64,000 nt of DNA from Clostridiales bacterium (GCA_012517815.1 JAAYUF010000169.1:1-64000); one strand, 5' to 3'; shown: positions 36,820 to 46,198, numbered from the stretch's first letter. Made by a program: numbers and translations. The notes: a model not told the origin generated them from the letters alone.

Positions 36820-37561
36820 GAGAGCGGCAGGCGACCGTCCCCACCCCCGCCGCGGCGGAGCCGGGTCAAGGGCGGCGGAGGGAAGCGCGCGGCCAGTAGC
36901 CGCTTCAGCGAAGCTGAAAGCGACCCGGAGCCGGGAGGTTTCACAAGTGCGGGACACGGGAGTGTCCCGCGCGCCGATGAAACCTCCGGGAATAGCCCTT
37001 GCGGGGTTTGGGGCACCGGAGGCGAGCGCGCTGCCAGTGGCCGCTTCGGCGAAGCCGAAAGCGAACCGAAGGCGAGAGGTTTCACGAGGGCCGGTCACGG
37101 CAGTGCCAGCCCGACGATGAAACCGACCGGAGGAGCCCCAAAGCCTGATGCCGAAGCACCTTGCCAAAGCGAGCAAACAGCCGCGAAGCGGCTATGAGGT
37201 GAGCAACGATGGCCGCGCGTATGGGTTTGTCAACGGTTTGAGCCGCGAAGCGGCTGTATGGCAAGCGACGCAAGGCGCCACACAGGCTTTTGGCATCCTG
37301 ACGCGCGCCATGCATGTTCCGGCAGAAAGCCCGCGCTGCAACGGCCAGACCAAGGCCCAGCGCTTGTCGCGGACGATTCCGATCCATCCCGCCCGGATGC
37401 AGCGTTTCAGCAGAAATCATTCGCGATGACCGTTTGTCTGGCTGAGGCAAACGCGGCGCACGCTCCCGATGGAACGTACGCCGCGCCTGATGCTGCTGAT
37501 TTGCCCCGTTGATCCTTTGAATACCGCGGCGCCAGGGCGTGCCGCGCGCCTGCCGTGCTCC
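36820..37561. other. Gene-free region with dispersed repeat copy B
   Basis: Open frames here are not credible as genes. From about 36870 to 37235 the sequence matches the repeat at 9080-9315 and contains an internal tandem duplication. The rest (37236-37561) shows nothing recognisable. Confidence 0.6.
36870..37235. repeat. Dispersed intergenic repeat with internal ~152-bp duplication
   Basis: Two diverged units start near 36875 (GCGCGCGGCCAGTAGCCGCT) and 37027 (GCGCGCTGCCAGTGGCCGCT). Each holds an outer inverted repeat GGTTTCAC ... GATGAAACC around a central hairpin (in unit 1, GCGGGACAC-GGGA-GTGTCCCGC). The tail ATGCCGAAGCA-CC-TTGCCAAAGCGAGC with an AGCCG/CGGCT hairpin equals that of the copy near 9230. 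It looks like a structured, non-coding repeat family. Confidence 0.8.
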
Positions 37562-38314
37562 CTAGGGCTCGAAATGGTGGGTAATCTGCCGGGGGTTGGG
37601 CGCGCAGTTGTTGCCCACGCAGATGGTCAGCTTGTACTTGTCCCCGCGGATGAAGCTTTCCACATATTCCACGGGGGAACCGTCCGGGTGCTGGCCCACG
37701 CGCTCGGAAAAAAACAGGGGGTCGCCCTTGCGGATGCCCAGCAGGTCGGCGGTTTTCACCGTAGCTTTGACAATGGAGTAGGTATCGATCGCCATGGTGG
37801 GCATGGTGTTGTATTTTTTCAGCAGCGACTCGTACAGCGATTCGCCGATATCCGACATCTGAAAATCCGGGAACACGTCGCTGCGCAGGTAGGAGCAGAT
37901 CACGGCCAGCGGCTCGTTGTCCACATTCATCACGCGCTTGTAGCGGATCACGCCCGCGCCGGGGATCACCCTGAGCTTCTCGGCGATGGGGCTGCCGGCG
38001 TACACGGTGCCAAAAAACAGCACCCGGTACACGGGCTTGAAGCCCTGCGCCAGCACATCGTTGGTGAAGGTGGGCAGGTGCTCGAAGGATCGGTTGATGC
38101 GCGCGGGCGCCACAAACGTACCCTTGCCCTGCTCGCGGTAGAGCAGGCCCTCGTAAACCAGGTCCTGCACCGCCTGCTTGACGGTGCCCCGGCTGACGTT
38201 GTACTGCCCCATCAGCTCATGCTCGCTGGGGATGCGCTGGTGCGGCTGCATGGAGGCGATCTCCTTGCTCAGCTGGCTCTTAATCTGCACATAATACGGT
38301 AAATATGCTTTCAT
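37562..38314 (-). CDS. GntR-family regulator, HutC/UTRA type
   Basis: A 250-residue regulator with an N-terminal winged helix (RIPSEHELMGQYNVSRGTVKQ, about residues 27-47) and a UTRA ligand domain (about 85-240, with ERVGQHPDGSPVEYVESFIRGD). UTRA regulators typically sense sugars, sugar phosphates or amino-acid derivatives. AAGGAG lies 10 bases before the ATG at 38314. It is divergent from the 10-kb importer/hydrolase operon, whose -35 box is covered by a palindrome, so it is the likely repressor. Confidence 0.93.
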   Translation of the reverse strand: MKAYLPYYVQIKSQLSKEIASMQPHQRIPSEHELMGQYNVSRGTVKQAVQDLVYEGLLYREQGKGTFVAPARINRSFEHLPTFTNDVLAQGFKPVYRVLFFGTVYAGSPIAEKLRVIPGAGVIRYKRVMNVDNEPLAVICSYLRSDVFPDFQMSDIGESLYESLLKKYNTMPTMAIDTYSIVKATVKTADLLGIRKGDPLFFSERVGQHPDGSPVEYVESFIRGDKYKLTICVGNNCAPNPRQITHHFEP

Positions 38315-38344
38315 GCGAAGTGGCTCCTTTTCCCAATACACCCT

Positions 38345-38350
38345 ATTATA
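38345..38350 (-). promoter_or_regulatory. -10 box of the UTRA regulator gene
   Basis: TATAAT on the reverse strand (complement of 38345-38350), about 30 bases before the start codon. A good -35 at the right distance was not found. Confidence 0.45.
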
Positions 38351-38392
38351 GCATGCTTTTCCGGTCAGAAAAACAAAAAGTTTAAATAACTG

Positions 38393-38422
38393 GTTGACTA
38401 GTCAACTAAATGGGTGTAAGAT
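38393..38422 (+). promoter_or_regulatory. Promoter with overlapping GntR/HutC-type palindrome
   Basis: TTGACT (38394-38399) and TAAGAT (38417-38422) are 17 bases apart. GTTGACTAGTCAAC (38393-38406) is a perfect 14-base palindrome that includes the -35 box. The divergent UTRA-type GntR regulator should bind it and block transcription. Confidence 0.85.
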
Positions 38423-38473
38423 GACTTCAGAAAAGCAAGGGCGCTTTTTAAAATTGAAGGAGGCTGTAACACC

Positions 38474-39481
38474 ATGGTTAAGAAGGTCTGTGCGCTTTTA
38501 CTGGTGCTTTGCCTGGCGCTGGGCGTCGTGACGACGGTGGCGTCCGCCGAGGGCAAGAAGATCAAGGTCGGCTACGATATCTATTATCTGGGCAACAGCT
38601 GGTCGGTGCAGATGTACGAGGAATTCAAGTACGCCGTGTCGAATACGCAGGATGATATCGAAGTGATCTACGTCGACTCCCAGGGCGACGCCGACAAGCA
38701 GGTCGCCAACCTTGAGGATCTCGTGGCCCAGCAGGTGGACGTGATCATCACCACCCCGTGGAGCTCCAGCGCCCCCATCCCGGTGCTGCGCGAGGCGCGC
38801 GACGCGGGCATCAAAGTGGTGCTGCTCGCCTCCACCGTGGATACCAAGGATTACGACTGCCTGGTCACCTGCGACGAGACCGAGTTCGGCCGCGCGGGCG
38901 CTCAGTGGCTGGCGGATCAGCTGGGCGGCAAGGGCAACATCATCTGCCTCAACGGCATCTCCGGCCTGTCCACCTCCGAGCTGCGCTGGCAGGGCGCTCA
39001 GGAAGTGTTCGCCAAGTACCCGGATATCAAGGTGCTGGCTTCCCCGGACGCGAAGTGGGACTATGCCGAGGCCAAAGTGGTCGTGGCGGACCTGCTGGCG
39101 ACCTACCCGCAGATCGACGGCGTGTGGAGCCAGGGCGGCGCGATGACGCTGGGCGCCATCGAATCCTTCCAGGCGGCCAACCGTCCTCTGGTGCCGATGA
39201 CCGGCGAGGATAACAACGGCTACCTCAAAAAGTGGAAGGAACTCCAAAGCCAGGGCATGAAGGGCATCGCCTGCGCCAAGCCCACGTGGCTGGCCGAGGT
39301 GGCGCTGCAGAAGGCCATCGCGCTGGTGAAGGGCGAGGCTGTGGAGCAGGACGTGATCTACCCCACCGCCGTGTTCTCCGACGACGAGCTGGATACCTAC
39401 GTGCGTACCGACCTGCCGGACGATTTCTGGGCCAACACCCACCTGCCCGACGACGTCATCAAGACCATTTTCGCCCAGTAA
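38474..39481 (+). CDS. Sugar ABC transporter substrate-binding protein (Peripla_BP_4)
   Basis: A 335-residue exported binding protein with a signal peptide (about 1-25, cleavage near ASAEG). The family layout is visible: IKVGYDIYYLGNSWSVQM, the QQVDVIITTPWSSSAPIPVL block and GVWSQGGAMTLGAIE. It lacks a lipobox. It is the first gene of the operon controlled by the palindromic promoter. A terminator-like hairpin follows. The ligand is unknown. Confidence 0.92.
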   Translation: MVKKVCALLLVLCLALGVVTTVASAEGKKIKVGYDIYYLGNSWSVQMYEEFKYAVSNTQDDIEVIYVDSQGDADKQVANLEDLVAQQVDVIITTPWSSSAPIPVLREARDAGIKVVLLASTVDTKDYDCLVTCDETEFGRAGAQWLADQLGGKGNIICLNGISGLSTSELRWQGAQEVFAKYPDIKVLASPDAKWDYAEAKVVVADLLATYPQIDGVWSQGGAMTLGAIESFQAANRPLVPMTGEDNNGYLKKWKELQSQGMKGIACAKPTWLAEVALQKAIALVKGEAVEQDVIYPTAVFSDDELDTYVRTDLPDDFWANTHLPDDVIKTIFAQ

Positions 39482-39503
39482 CGTTCGCTGTCCGCGAGAT
39501 TTC

Positions 39504-39541
39504 GGCTTCCTATCCGGTCGCGGGTAGGAAGCCTCATTTTT
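39504..39541 (+). terminator. Hairpin with T-run after the binding protein gene (attenuator)
   Basis: GGCTTCCTA (39504-39512) pairs exactly with TAGGAAGCC (39525-39533), followed by TCATTTTT. It resembles a real terminator, yet the ATPase gene starts 20 bases later with no promoter of its own, so it probably allows partial read-through. Confidence 0.82.
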
Positions 39542-39561
39542 AGATGGAGTGGAGCGAAGCG

Positions 39562-41100
39562 ATGCAAACCAATCAAAACGAGGTCATACTGGCGGGATGC
39601 GGGCTGTGCAAGCAGTTTTCGGGCAACCCCGTGCTGACCGGCGTATCCATCGCGTGCCGGCGCGGAAACGTGCTGGCGCTGGTCGGGGAAAACGGCGCGG
39701 GCAAGTCCACGCTCATGAACATCCTCAGCGGCGGCCTGATGCCCGACGACGGCCGGCTGGAGATGGACGGGGAGGAAATCGTCTTTTCCAGCCCACACGC
39801 GGCCAAGGCGCGCGGCGTCGCGTTTGTGCACCAGGAACTCAGCCTGATGGAAAACATGACCGTCGGCGAAAACATCATGCTGGGGCAGGAACCCCTGACC
39901 GGCCGCCGCCTGATCAGCCAGAGGGCGCTGCACCGGGAGGCGGAGCGCATCCTGGCGGAAATCGGCTACCATGTGCCGGTGGAAAGGATCGTTTCCGAGC
40001 TGACCCCCGCCCAAAAGCAGATGACCGAGATTGCCAAGGCCTGGGCCGGCAAACCGCGCGTGATGATCCTGGACGAGCCGACGTCCAGCCTGAATAAAAC
40101 CGAATCGGATCAGCTGTTCCGCTTCGTGCGCCGCATCCGGGACGAGGGCGTGTCCGTGGTGCTGATCACCCACCGGCTGGAGGAAATCCCGCTGGCCTGC
40201 GACGACGTGATGGTTTTAAAAGACGGCGAGATGACCGCCCACGAACGCGTCGACCGCATCACCCGGGATGAGATCATCTGCCGCATGGTCGGCCGGGAGA
40301 TCACCAACACCTACCCCGCGCGGTGCAAGGCGCTGTCGGCCGATCTCCTGTTGGAGCTCAGGGACGTATCGCTGGGCCGGGAGCTTTCCCACATCAGCAT
40401 GGCGGTGCCGCGGGGCAGCGTAATCGGCGTGGGCGGGCTGGAAGGGCAGGGCCAGTACGAGCTGGCGCGCGCGCTGTTTGGCATACGGCCGTTTACGGCG
40501 GGGGAAGTGCTCGTCGCGGGCCAGCCCGCGCGCATCCGCTCGCCCCGCTCCGCCATGCGCCACGGCATCGCCTACGTGCCCGACGACCGCAAGCTGGAAG
40601 GGCTGGTGCTGCCGCTTTCCGTGGGGGAGAACATCTCCATGCTGGTGCTCAAACAACTGTGCGCGCGCGGCCTGCTCAACCGGCGCAAGACCGAGGCCTG
40701 CGCGCTGGAAGGCATGGAAAGCCTCCGCATCCGCGCGCATTCCCACCGCCAGCCGGTGGCGTCCTTAAGCGGCGGCAACCAGCAAAAGATCGTGTTCACC
40801 AAATGGCTTCAGTTCAAGCCCAAGCTGCTGGTGCTGCACGAGCCCACCCGCGGCATCGACGTGCAATCCAAGCTGGAAATCTACGAGCTGATCCGCAGCC
40901 TGACCGCGCAAGGCCTGAGCGTGCTCATTTTCACCAGCGACATGCTGGAGCTGATCGGCCTTTCGGACCGCATCTACGTGCTCTACGAAGGCGCGGTATC
41001 CGGGCAGCTGTGCGGGGAAGACGCCACGGAGGAAAAAATCATGCAGCTGAGCGCCGGCCTTGGGAACGCGGCGGGCGGCGGGGAGGTGCCCCATGTTTAA
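39562..41100 (+). CDS. Sugar ABC transporter ATP-binding protein (two ATPase domains)
   Basis: A 512-residue RbsA-like double ATPase: GENGAGKST (about residue 44), VMILDEPTSSL, then a degenerate second P-loop GGLEGQGQYEL, signature LSGGNQQKIVFTKW and LLVLHEPTRGID. In domain 2 the Walker B Asp is His (LVLHEPT), and the second P-loop has Gln at the Arg/Lys position; the second domain is therefore even more reduced than usual in RbsA. ATG 39562 has GGAG 7 bases upstream; an ATG at 39544 lacks a site. Confidence 0.92.
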   Translation: MQTNQNEVILAGCGLCKQFSGNPVLTGVSIACRRGNVLALVGENGAGKSTLMNILSGGLMPDDGRLEMDGEEIVFSSPHAAKARGVAFVHQELSLMENMTVGENIMLGQEPLTGRRLISQRALHREAERILAEIGYHVPVERIVSELTPAQKQMTEIAKAWAGKPRVMILDEPTSSLNKTESDQLFRFVRRIRDEGVSVVLITHRLEEIPLACDDVMVLKDGEMTAHERVDRITRDEIICRMVGREITNTYPARCKALSADLLLELRDVSLGRELSHISMAVPRGSVIGVGGLEGQGQYELARALFGIRPFTAGEVLVAGQPARIRSPRSAMRHGIAYVPDDRKLEGLVLPLSVGENISMLVLKQLCARGLLNRRKTEACALEGMESLRIRAHSHRQPVASLSGGNQQKIVFTKWLQFKPKLLVLHEPTRGIDVQSKLEIYELIRSLTAQGLSVLIFTSDMLELIGLSDRIYVLYEGAVSGQLCGEDATEEKIMQLSAGLGNAAGGGEVPHV

Positions 41101-42046
41101 AGGCTCGCTACGCAAACACCTGTGGCAGGCGATGCCCGCCTTTGCCATTCTGGCGGCGATGATCGCGTTTGCTTCGGTATTTTCGGAAAAATTCGCCACC
41201 TACGCCAACATTAAAAACGTCATCTCCCAGTCCTCAACGCTGGCCATCGCGGCCATCGGGCAGACGTTCGTGCTGCTGCAGGGCGGCATCGACCTGTCCG
41301 TCGGCTCCACCATCAGCCTGTCCACGGTGATTCTGGCGCAGGTGAGCAGCGTCCCGGGCGTGGGGATTCCGCTGGCGCTGATCACGGCGGTGCTTGCCGG
41401 CGCGCTGGTGGGGCTGATCAACGGCCTGGGCGTGGTGCGCTTCCGCATCCCGCCGATGATCATTACGCTGTCCACGGGCTCGCTGGTCAAGGGCATCGCG
41501 CTGCTGATCCAGCCCAAGCCCGGCGGCAACATCTCGGTTACGCTGCTGGACATTCTCACCGCCAAGGCGGGGGTGCTCAACACCTCCAGCCTGATGGCGC
41601 TGGCGCTGTACGCGCTGGCCTTCCTGACGCTGCACTACACGCGCTACGGCCGGCAGGTGTACGCCGTGGGCAACGACGCCCTGCACGCCCGGCAATCCGG
41701 CGTGGCGGCGGATCGCGTGGTGGTTACCACCTACATGGTCTCCGGCATGGTGGCGGCGGTGGCCGGCATGGTGCTGGCCATGCGCGTGTTCTCCGGCGAC
41801 CCCCTCATCGGGGATAACTATTCCATGGATTCCGTGGCCGCGGCGGTGGTGGGCGGGGTATCGCTCATCGGCGGTTCGGGCAGCGTGCTGGGGGCGCTGG
41901 CGGGCGCGCTGGTGCTGGGCATGATCAACAACATGATGAACATGCTCAAGGTGTTCGCCTATTACCAGTACATCATCAAGGGCGCCATTCTGGTGCTGGC
42001 GCTGCTCGTATTCCGCATCAAAAGGAGGGCGAGGACCACATGCTGA
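41093..42046 (+). CDS. Sugar ABC transporter permease (RbsC-like)
   Basis: A 317-residue BPD_transp_2 permease with GGIDLSVGSTISLSTVIL and the coupling loop GRQVYAVGNDALHARQSGV. GGGAGG lies 6 bases before the ATG, which is 8 bases inside the ATPase gene end. With the next gene it should form a heterodimeric channel. Confidence 0.92.
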   Translation: MFKGSLRKHLWQAMPAFAILAAMIAFASVFSEKFATYANIKNVISQSSTLAIAAIGQTFVLLQGGIDLSVGSTISLSTVILAQVSSVPGVGIPLALITAVLAGALVGLINGLGVVRFRIPPMIITLSTGSLVKGIALLIQPKPGGNISVTLLDILTAKAGVLNTSSLMALALYALAFLTLHYTRYGRQVYAVGNDALHARQSGVAADRVVVTTYMVSGMVAAVAGMVLAMRVFSGDPLIGDNYSMDSVAAAVVGGVSLIGGSGSVLGALAGALVLGMINNMMNMLKVFAYYQYIIKGAILVLALLVFRIKRRARTTC

Positions 42047-43008
42047 CGAAATGGAATGAAAACCGCCGCTACTCCAAGCTCCCGCTGCGCGTGTACGGGC
42101 TCCTGCTGGCGGCGATCCTGCTGTTTTTCTTCGCGGCGCAGTGGAAGGTATCGCCCTCCCACCTGATTAACATCGTGCGGCAGAACGCGCCGCTGGGCAT
42201 CGTCGCCATCGCGCAGACGCTGGTGCTGCTGATGGGCGGCATCGACCTGAGCGTGGGCGCGGTGATGTCGCTGACCAATATCCTTTCCACCGCGCTGATG
42301 GCGGGCAACCCCGACAACATCCTCCTGGGGGTTACGGTGTCGCTGGGCTTCGCGCTGCTGATCGGGTTTGTTAACGGCATCATCGTGGCGCGGTTTAAAA
42401 TGCCGCCGTTCCTGATCACCATGGCGATGGCGACCATCATTCAGGGCGGCTACTACGTGTACACGCGGGGTATCCCGCGCGGCAGCCTGCCCGACGCGTT
42501 CCGCGTGATCTCGGAGGGCTGGCTGGGGCCCGTGCCCATCGCGGGGCTGGTGTGGCTGTCCGTGTGGGGCGCGCTGTCGCTGGTATTATATAAAACCCCC
42601 TACGGAAGGCATGTGTACATCACCGGCGCCAACCCGCAAACGGCCTACCTTTCCGGCATTCCCACCATGGGGATCACGGTGTCGGTGTACATGCTCTGCT
42701 CGCTTTTGGCGGGGCTGGCCGGGCTGATCCTCACGGCGTTCATCGGCGTACCCTCCACCGGCGTGGGGGATTCGTTCACCCTCAATTCCATCGCCGCGTC
42801 GGTGGTCGGCGGCACCTCGTTCGTCGGCGGCGTAGGCACGCTGGAAGGCACCTTCCCCGGCGTGCTCATCATGGTGCTGCTGCAAAGCACGCTCACCATC
42901 CTCAACATCCCCGAGGCCGGCAAGAGCATCAGTCAGGGTGTGGTCATCGCGGTGATGGTGGGCATCAACATGCGGGTGCGCAAACCCAAAAGGAGGAAAA
43001 CAGCATGA
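42040..43008 (+). CDS. Sugar ABC transporter permease (RbsC-like), second
   Basis: A 322-residue permease related to its neighbour, with GGIDLSVGAVMSLTNILS and GRHVYITGANPQTAYLSGI. It overlaps the previous gene by 7 bases and the following hydrolase gene by 4 bases, which shows tight translational coupling in this operon. Confidence 0.92.
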   Translation: MLTKWNENRRYSKLPLRVYGLLLAAILLFFFAAQWKVSPSHLINIVRQNAPLGIVAIAQTLVLLMGGIDLSVGAVMSLTNILSTALMAGNPDNILLGVTVSLGFALLIGFVNGIIVARFKMPPFLITMAMATIIQGGYYVYTRGIPRGSLPDAFRVISEGWLGPVPIAGLVWLSVWGALSLVLYKTPYGRHVYITGANPQTAYLSGIPTMGITVSVYMLCSLLAGLAGLILTAFIGVPSTGVGDSFTLNSIAASVVGGTSFVGGVGTLEGTFPGVLIMVLLQSTLTILNIPEAGKSISQGVVIAVMVGINMRVRKPKRRKTA

Positions 43009-43979
43009 GCTTCATTCGCACCATGTGCGGGGATATCGCCCCCGAGGCGTTGGGCGTAACCTATTCCCACGAGCACCTCGTGTGCCGCCCGGCTTTCTGG
43101 GTGGAGCGCGGCGAAGATGATCTGATCCTGGACGATCCGGAGAAAACCAAGCAGGACGTACTCCTGTTTCAGGCGGCGGGCGGCCGCAGCATCGTGGACG
43201 CAACCGCCGTGGACTATGGGCGCGATCCGGGGGCGGTGCGCGACATCGCCGTGGAAACCGGCGTGCAGATCGTGGGCACGGCGGGGTTCAACAAATCCTT
43301 CCTGTGGCCGGCGAAGATGCCGGGGCGGGAGTGCACCTACGAAAACTGGATCGAGAAAACCTCGGTGGACGACCTGGCCCGCTTCGTGATCGACGAGGTG
43401 GAGCACGGCATGAACGGCACCGACGTGCGCGCCGGGCAGGTAAAGTTCGGCACCGGGTACAACAGCATCCATCCCCTGGAGATCAAGACCATCCGCGCGG
43501 TCGCCCGCGCCCACCACGCCACCGGCGCGCCCATCCACTCCCACACCGAGGCGGGCACCATGGCGCTGGAGCAGCTCCAGTACCTGCGCGAGGAGGGCGT
43601 CCAGCTGCCAAACGTGTGCTTCGGGCACATGGACCGCAACCCCGACCCCTACATGCACCTGAAGCTCGCGGAAACCGGCGCGTACCTGTGCTTTGACGGC
43701 ATCGCCAAGGTGAAGTACGGCCCGGAAAGCGTGCGCATCGCATGCATTTTTGAGCTTTTCCGGCACGGCTACGGCGATCAGGTGCTGGCCAGCGGGGACA
43801 CGGCCCGCAAATCCTACTACTATTCCTACCGCTACGGCCTGGGGCTGGGCTACATCCTGAGCACCTGGGCGCCAAGGCTTAAGGAGGAGGCGGACGCGGC
43901 GGGGCTTGACGGCGAGGACGTCGTGCGCCGCATCTTTGTGGATAACCCCAAGCGCTGCTTTACGTTTAAGAAAGGGTGA
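43005..43979 (+). CDS. Phosphotriesterase-family metallohydrolase
   Basis: A 324-residue amidohydrolase-superfamily TIM barrel of the phosphotriesterase family. Metal ligands: the HEH pair (SHEHLVC), the bridging Lys in GQVKFGTG, His in PIHSHTEAG, His in FGHMDRN, and the catalytic Asp in ASGDTARKSY. Relatives include lactonases acting on sugar-lactone phosphates (characterised Listeria and Mycoplasma homologues) and unknown hydrolases. Next to an FGGY kinase, a phosphosugar lactone is a possible substrate, but this is inference. It overlaps the upstream permease gene by 4 bases. Confidence 0.9.
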   Translation: MSFIRTMCGDIAPEALGVTYSHEHLVCRPAFWVERGEDDLILDDPEKTKQDVLLFQAAGGRSIVDATAVDYGRDPGAVRDIAVETGVQIVGTAGFNKSFLWPAKMPGRECTYENWIEKTSVDDLARFVIDEVEHGMNGTDVRAGQVKFGTGYNSIHPLEIKTIRAVARAHHATGAPIHSHTEAGTMALEQLQYLREEGVQLPNVCFGHMDRNPDPYMHLKLAETGAYLCFDGIAKVKYGPESVRIACIFELFRHGYGDQVLASGDTARKSYYYSYRYGLGLGYILSTWAPRLKEEADAAGLDGEDVVRRIFVDNPKRCFTFKKG

Positions 43980-43984
43980 GCGCC

Positions 43985-44701
43985 ATGCTGCTGGGCGATT
44001 GCAACCAGCGCGAGGCCGCGCTGGCGCTGGACGGGAACACTGTGGCGCTTTTGCCGCTGGGCGCGGTGGAGGTGCACGGCAACCACCTGCCGCTGCTGAC
44101 CGACCTGTACCTGGCCCAGGGCGTATGCCGGCTGGTGAGCGAGCGCGTGGAAGGCGCGGTCACCCTCCCCGGCATGCCCTACGGGCAGATCTGGTCGCTT
44201 CGGGACAAGAAGGGCTGCCTGAGCGTGAGCGACCAGACCCTTTCCGCGCTGCTGTGCGAGATCGGGCGGTCGCTGTACGCGCAGGGGGTGCGGCGCTATG
44301 CCGTGGTCAACGGCCACGTGGGCAACGTCAACGCCATGAAGGCCACGCAGCGCGTGCTCTACGACGAGTGCGACCTGAAAATGTACGCCTTCACCTACCC
44401 GGGCGTGGGGCCGGCGCAGCGGCAGGTGCTTACCACCCCGCGGCCGCACCCGGTGTATTTTCACGCCTGCGAAATCGAAACCTCCTACATGCTCTACCTG
44501 CGCCCCGACCGGGTGGACATGGCGCAGGCGATCTGCCAGTACCCGGCGTTTCCCCCCGCGATGGAGGCGCTGCCCACCCCGTGGTCGGCTTTCATGGACA
44601 CCGCCGTGATGGGCGACGCGACTGCCGCCACGGCGGAAAAAGGCAAGGCGATGATCGACGCGGTAGTGGAAACCATCGTGCGCCTGCTCAAGGAGGAATA
44701 G
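43985..44701 (+). CDS. Creatininase-family amidohydrolase
   Basis: A 238-residue protein of the creatininase fold. Metal-site motifs are VEVHGNHLPLLTD (the E-x-H ... D of the usual EQHGPHLPLGTD), NGHVGN and the Glu in CEIETSYM. Relatives open creatinine, act in riboflavin/F420 and mycofactocin pathways, or are of unknown function. ATG 43985 is chosen over GTG 43976 from the position of AAAGGG. The 3-base gap to the kinase indicates one operon. A cyclic amide or lactone substrate is plausible. Confidence 0.88.
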   Translation: MLLGDCNQREAALALDGNTVALLPLGAVEVHGNHLPLLTDLYLAQGVCRLVSERVEGAVTLPGMPYGQIWSLRDKKGCLSVSDQTLSALLCEIGRSLYAQGVRRYAVVNGHVGNVNAMKATQRVLYDECDLKMYAFTYPGVGPAQRQVLTTPRPHPVYFHACEIETSYMLYLRPDRVDMAQAICQYPAFPPAMEALPTPWSAFMDTAVMGDATAATAEKGKAMIDAVVETIVRLLKEE

Positions 44702-44704
44702 CCC

Positions 44705-46198
44705 ATGGGATACGTGCTCTCGCTGGACCTGGGCACCACGGCGCTCAAGCTTCTGCTGCTGGACGCGGGCGGGCGCACGGTTCACGTGGCGAGCGAACCC
44801 TACCCCACGCGGTTCCCCGAGCCGGACCGCATCCAGCAGGAGCCCGCGGAGTGGGTAAAGGCGCTGTGCCGGGGCGCGGGGGCGCTGTGGGAACGGTGCA
44901 CGCCGGGGGAGATCGAGGCGGTCGGCTTTTCGGGGCATATGAGCAGCGTGGTGGCCATCGACCGGCGGGGGGAGCCCGTGTACCCCTGCATGACGCTGGC
45001 GGACGTGCGTAGCGCCCGCCAGGCCGCGTGGCTTACGGAGCACCTGAGCGGCGAGATCCTCGCGGCGACGGGCAACCGGCCGCTCAACGCCTTTGCCCTG
45101 CCCAAGCTCCTGTGGCTGCGCGACGAGGCGCCCGAGGCGTTCGCCCGCGCGGACGTGTGGCTGAGCGCCAAGGATTACCTGCGGTTCTGGCTCACCGGGG
45201 AAGCGGCGCAGGATGTGACCGACGCCTATAACTCCCTGTGCGTGCTGCCCGAAACCCGGCGATGGAACCGGCCGCTGATCGAGGCGGCGGGGCTTTCGCC
45301 CGCGCTGTTCCCGCGCCTGCTGGAGGCCTACGGGCGCGCGGGTTCGGTCACGGCCGAGGCGGCGGCGCTCACGGGGCTTTTGGCGGGCACGCCGGTGTTT
45401 GCCGGCGGGGCGGACATGGCCTGCGGCGCGCTGGGCATGGGGCTGGCCCAGCCGGGCGACGCGACGGTGTCCATGGGCACCAACGCGCCTTTCATGATGA
45501 TGATCGAGCGGTTCGACCCCGCCTATGCCGGGGCGCTCACCTGCCACGCCGGAGCGTTCCCGGGGCAAACGTACGCGCTGGGCTCGCACTTCAACGGCGG
45601 GCTGGTGGTCAACTGCCTGTCCAAGCTGCTTACGGAGGACGGTCGCATCGATTACGGAATGGTCGGCGTTCTGGCCTGTGAGGCCGAAGCCCTGCCGCCG
45701 GGCGCGGGGGGCGTGATGGCGCTGCCGTTTTTCGCGGGCAGCGGCTCGCCGTACTTTGCGCCGGACGACCGCGCCGCCCTTGTGGGCCTGAGCGCCGCGA
45801 CCACGCGCGCGCAGCTGCTGCGCGCCGCGCTGGAGGGCGTGGCGCTGAACCTGCGCCAGAGCCTGGAGCTGATGCGCACGCTGTGCCCGCAAGGGCAAAC
45901 GCGCGTGAGCCTCTTTGGCGGCGGCACGCGCATCCCGCTGTGGACGCGCATCATCGCGGCGGTGTTTGGCTTCCCGGTGGACGTGGTGCAAAACCCGGAC
46001 GCGTCCGCCGTGGGCGGCGCGCTGCTGGCGGGCTATGGGGCGGGGCTGTACCCCGACCCCCTTTCGCTGGCGCGGGCGGTGCTGCCCGGCCGCGCCGAGG
46101 TGATCCCGACCGGGGAGGACAAGGCGGCCTACCAGGCGCTGTACGGGCGGTACCTCGACCTGTACGGGGCGCTGCGCCCGTGGTATGAGAAAGCGTGA
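44705..46198 (+). CDS. FGGY-family carbohydrate kinase (xylulokinase-like)
   Basis: A 497-residue sugar kinase. The N-terminal phosphate loop YVLSLDLGTTALKLLLLD, the GFSGHMSSVV substrate region, the GGADMACGALG segment with the catalytic Asp, and the C-terminal FGGGTRIPLW adenosine motif are all present. The layout is closest to xylulokinase. It probably phosphorylates the imported polyol/ketose or a hydrolysis product of it. The substrate cannot be read from sequence. Confidence 0.92.
   Translation: MGYVLSLDLGTTALKLLLLDAGGRTVHVASEPYPTRFPEPDRIQQEPAEWVKALCRGAGALWERCTPGEIEAVGFSGHMSSVVAIDRRGEPVYPCMTLADVRSARQAAWLTEHLSGEILAATGNRPLNAFALPKLLWLRDEAPEAFARADVWLSAKDYLRFWLTGEAAQDVTDAYNSLCVLPETRRWNRPLIEAAGLSPALFPRLLEAYGRAGSVTAEAAALTGLLAGTPVFAGGADMACGALGMGLAQPGDATVSMGTNAPFMMMIERFDPAYAGALTCHAGAFPGQTYALGSHFNGGLVVNCLSKLLTEDGRIDYGMVGVLACEAEALPPGAGGVMALPFFAGSGSPYFAPDDRAALVGLSAATTRAQLLRAALEGVALNLRQSLELMRTLCPQGQTRVSLFGGGTRIPLWTRIIAAVFGFPVDVVQNPDASAVGGALLAGYGAGLYPDPLSLARAVLPGRAEVIPTGEDKAAYQALYGRYLDLYGALRPWYEKA

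Noticed and set aside
37148-37429. Small gene (93 codons) downstream of the SRAP gene
   Set aside because: Its first part is the tail of the dispersed repeat also found near 9230, and the rest has no coding character.
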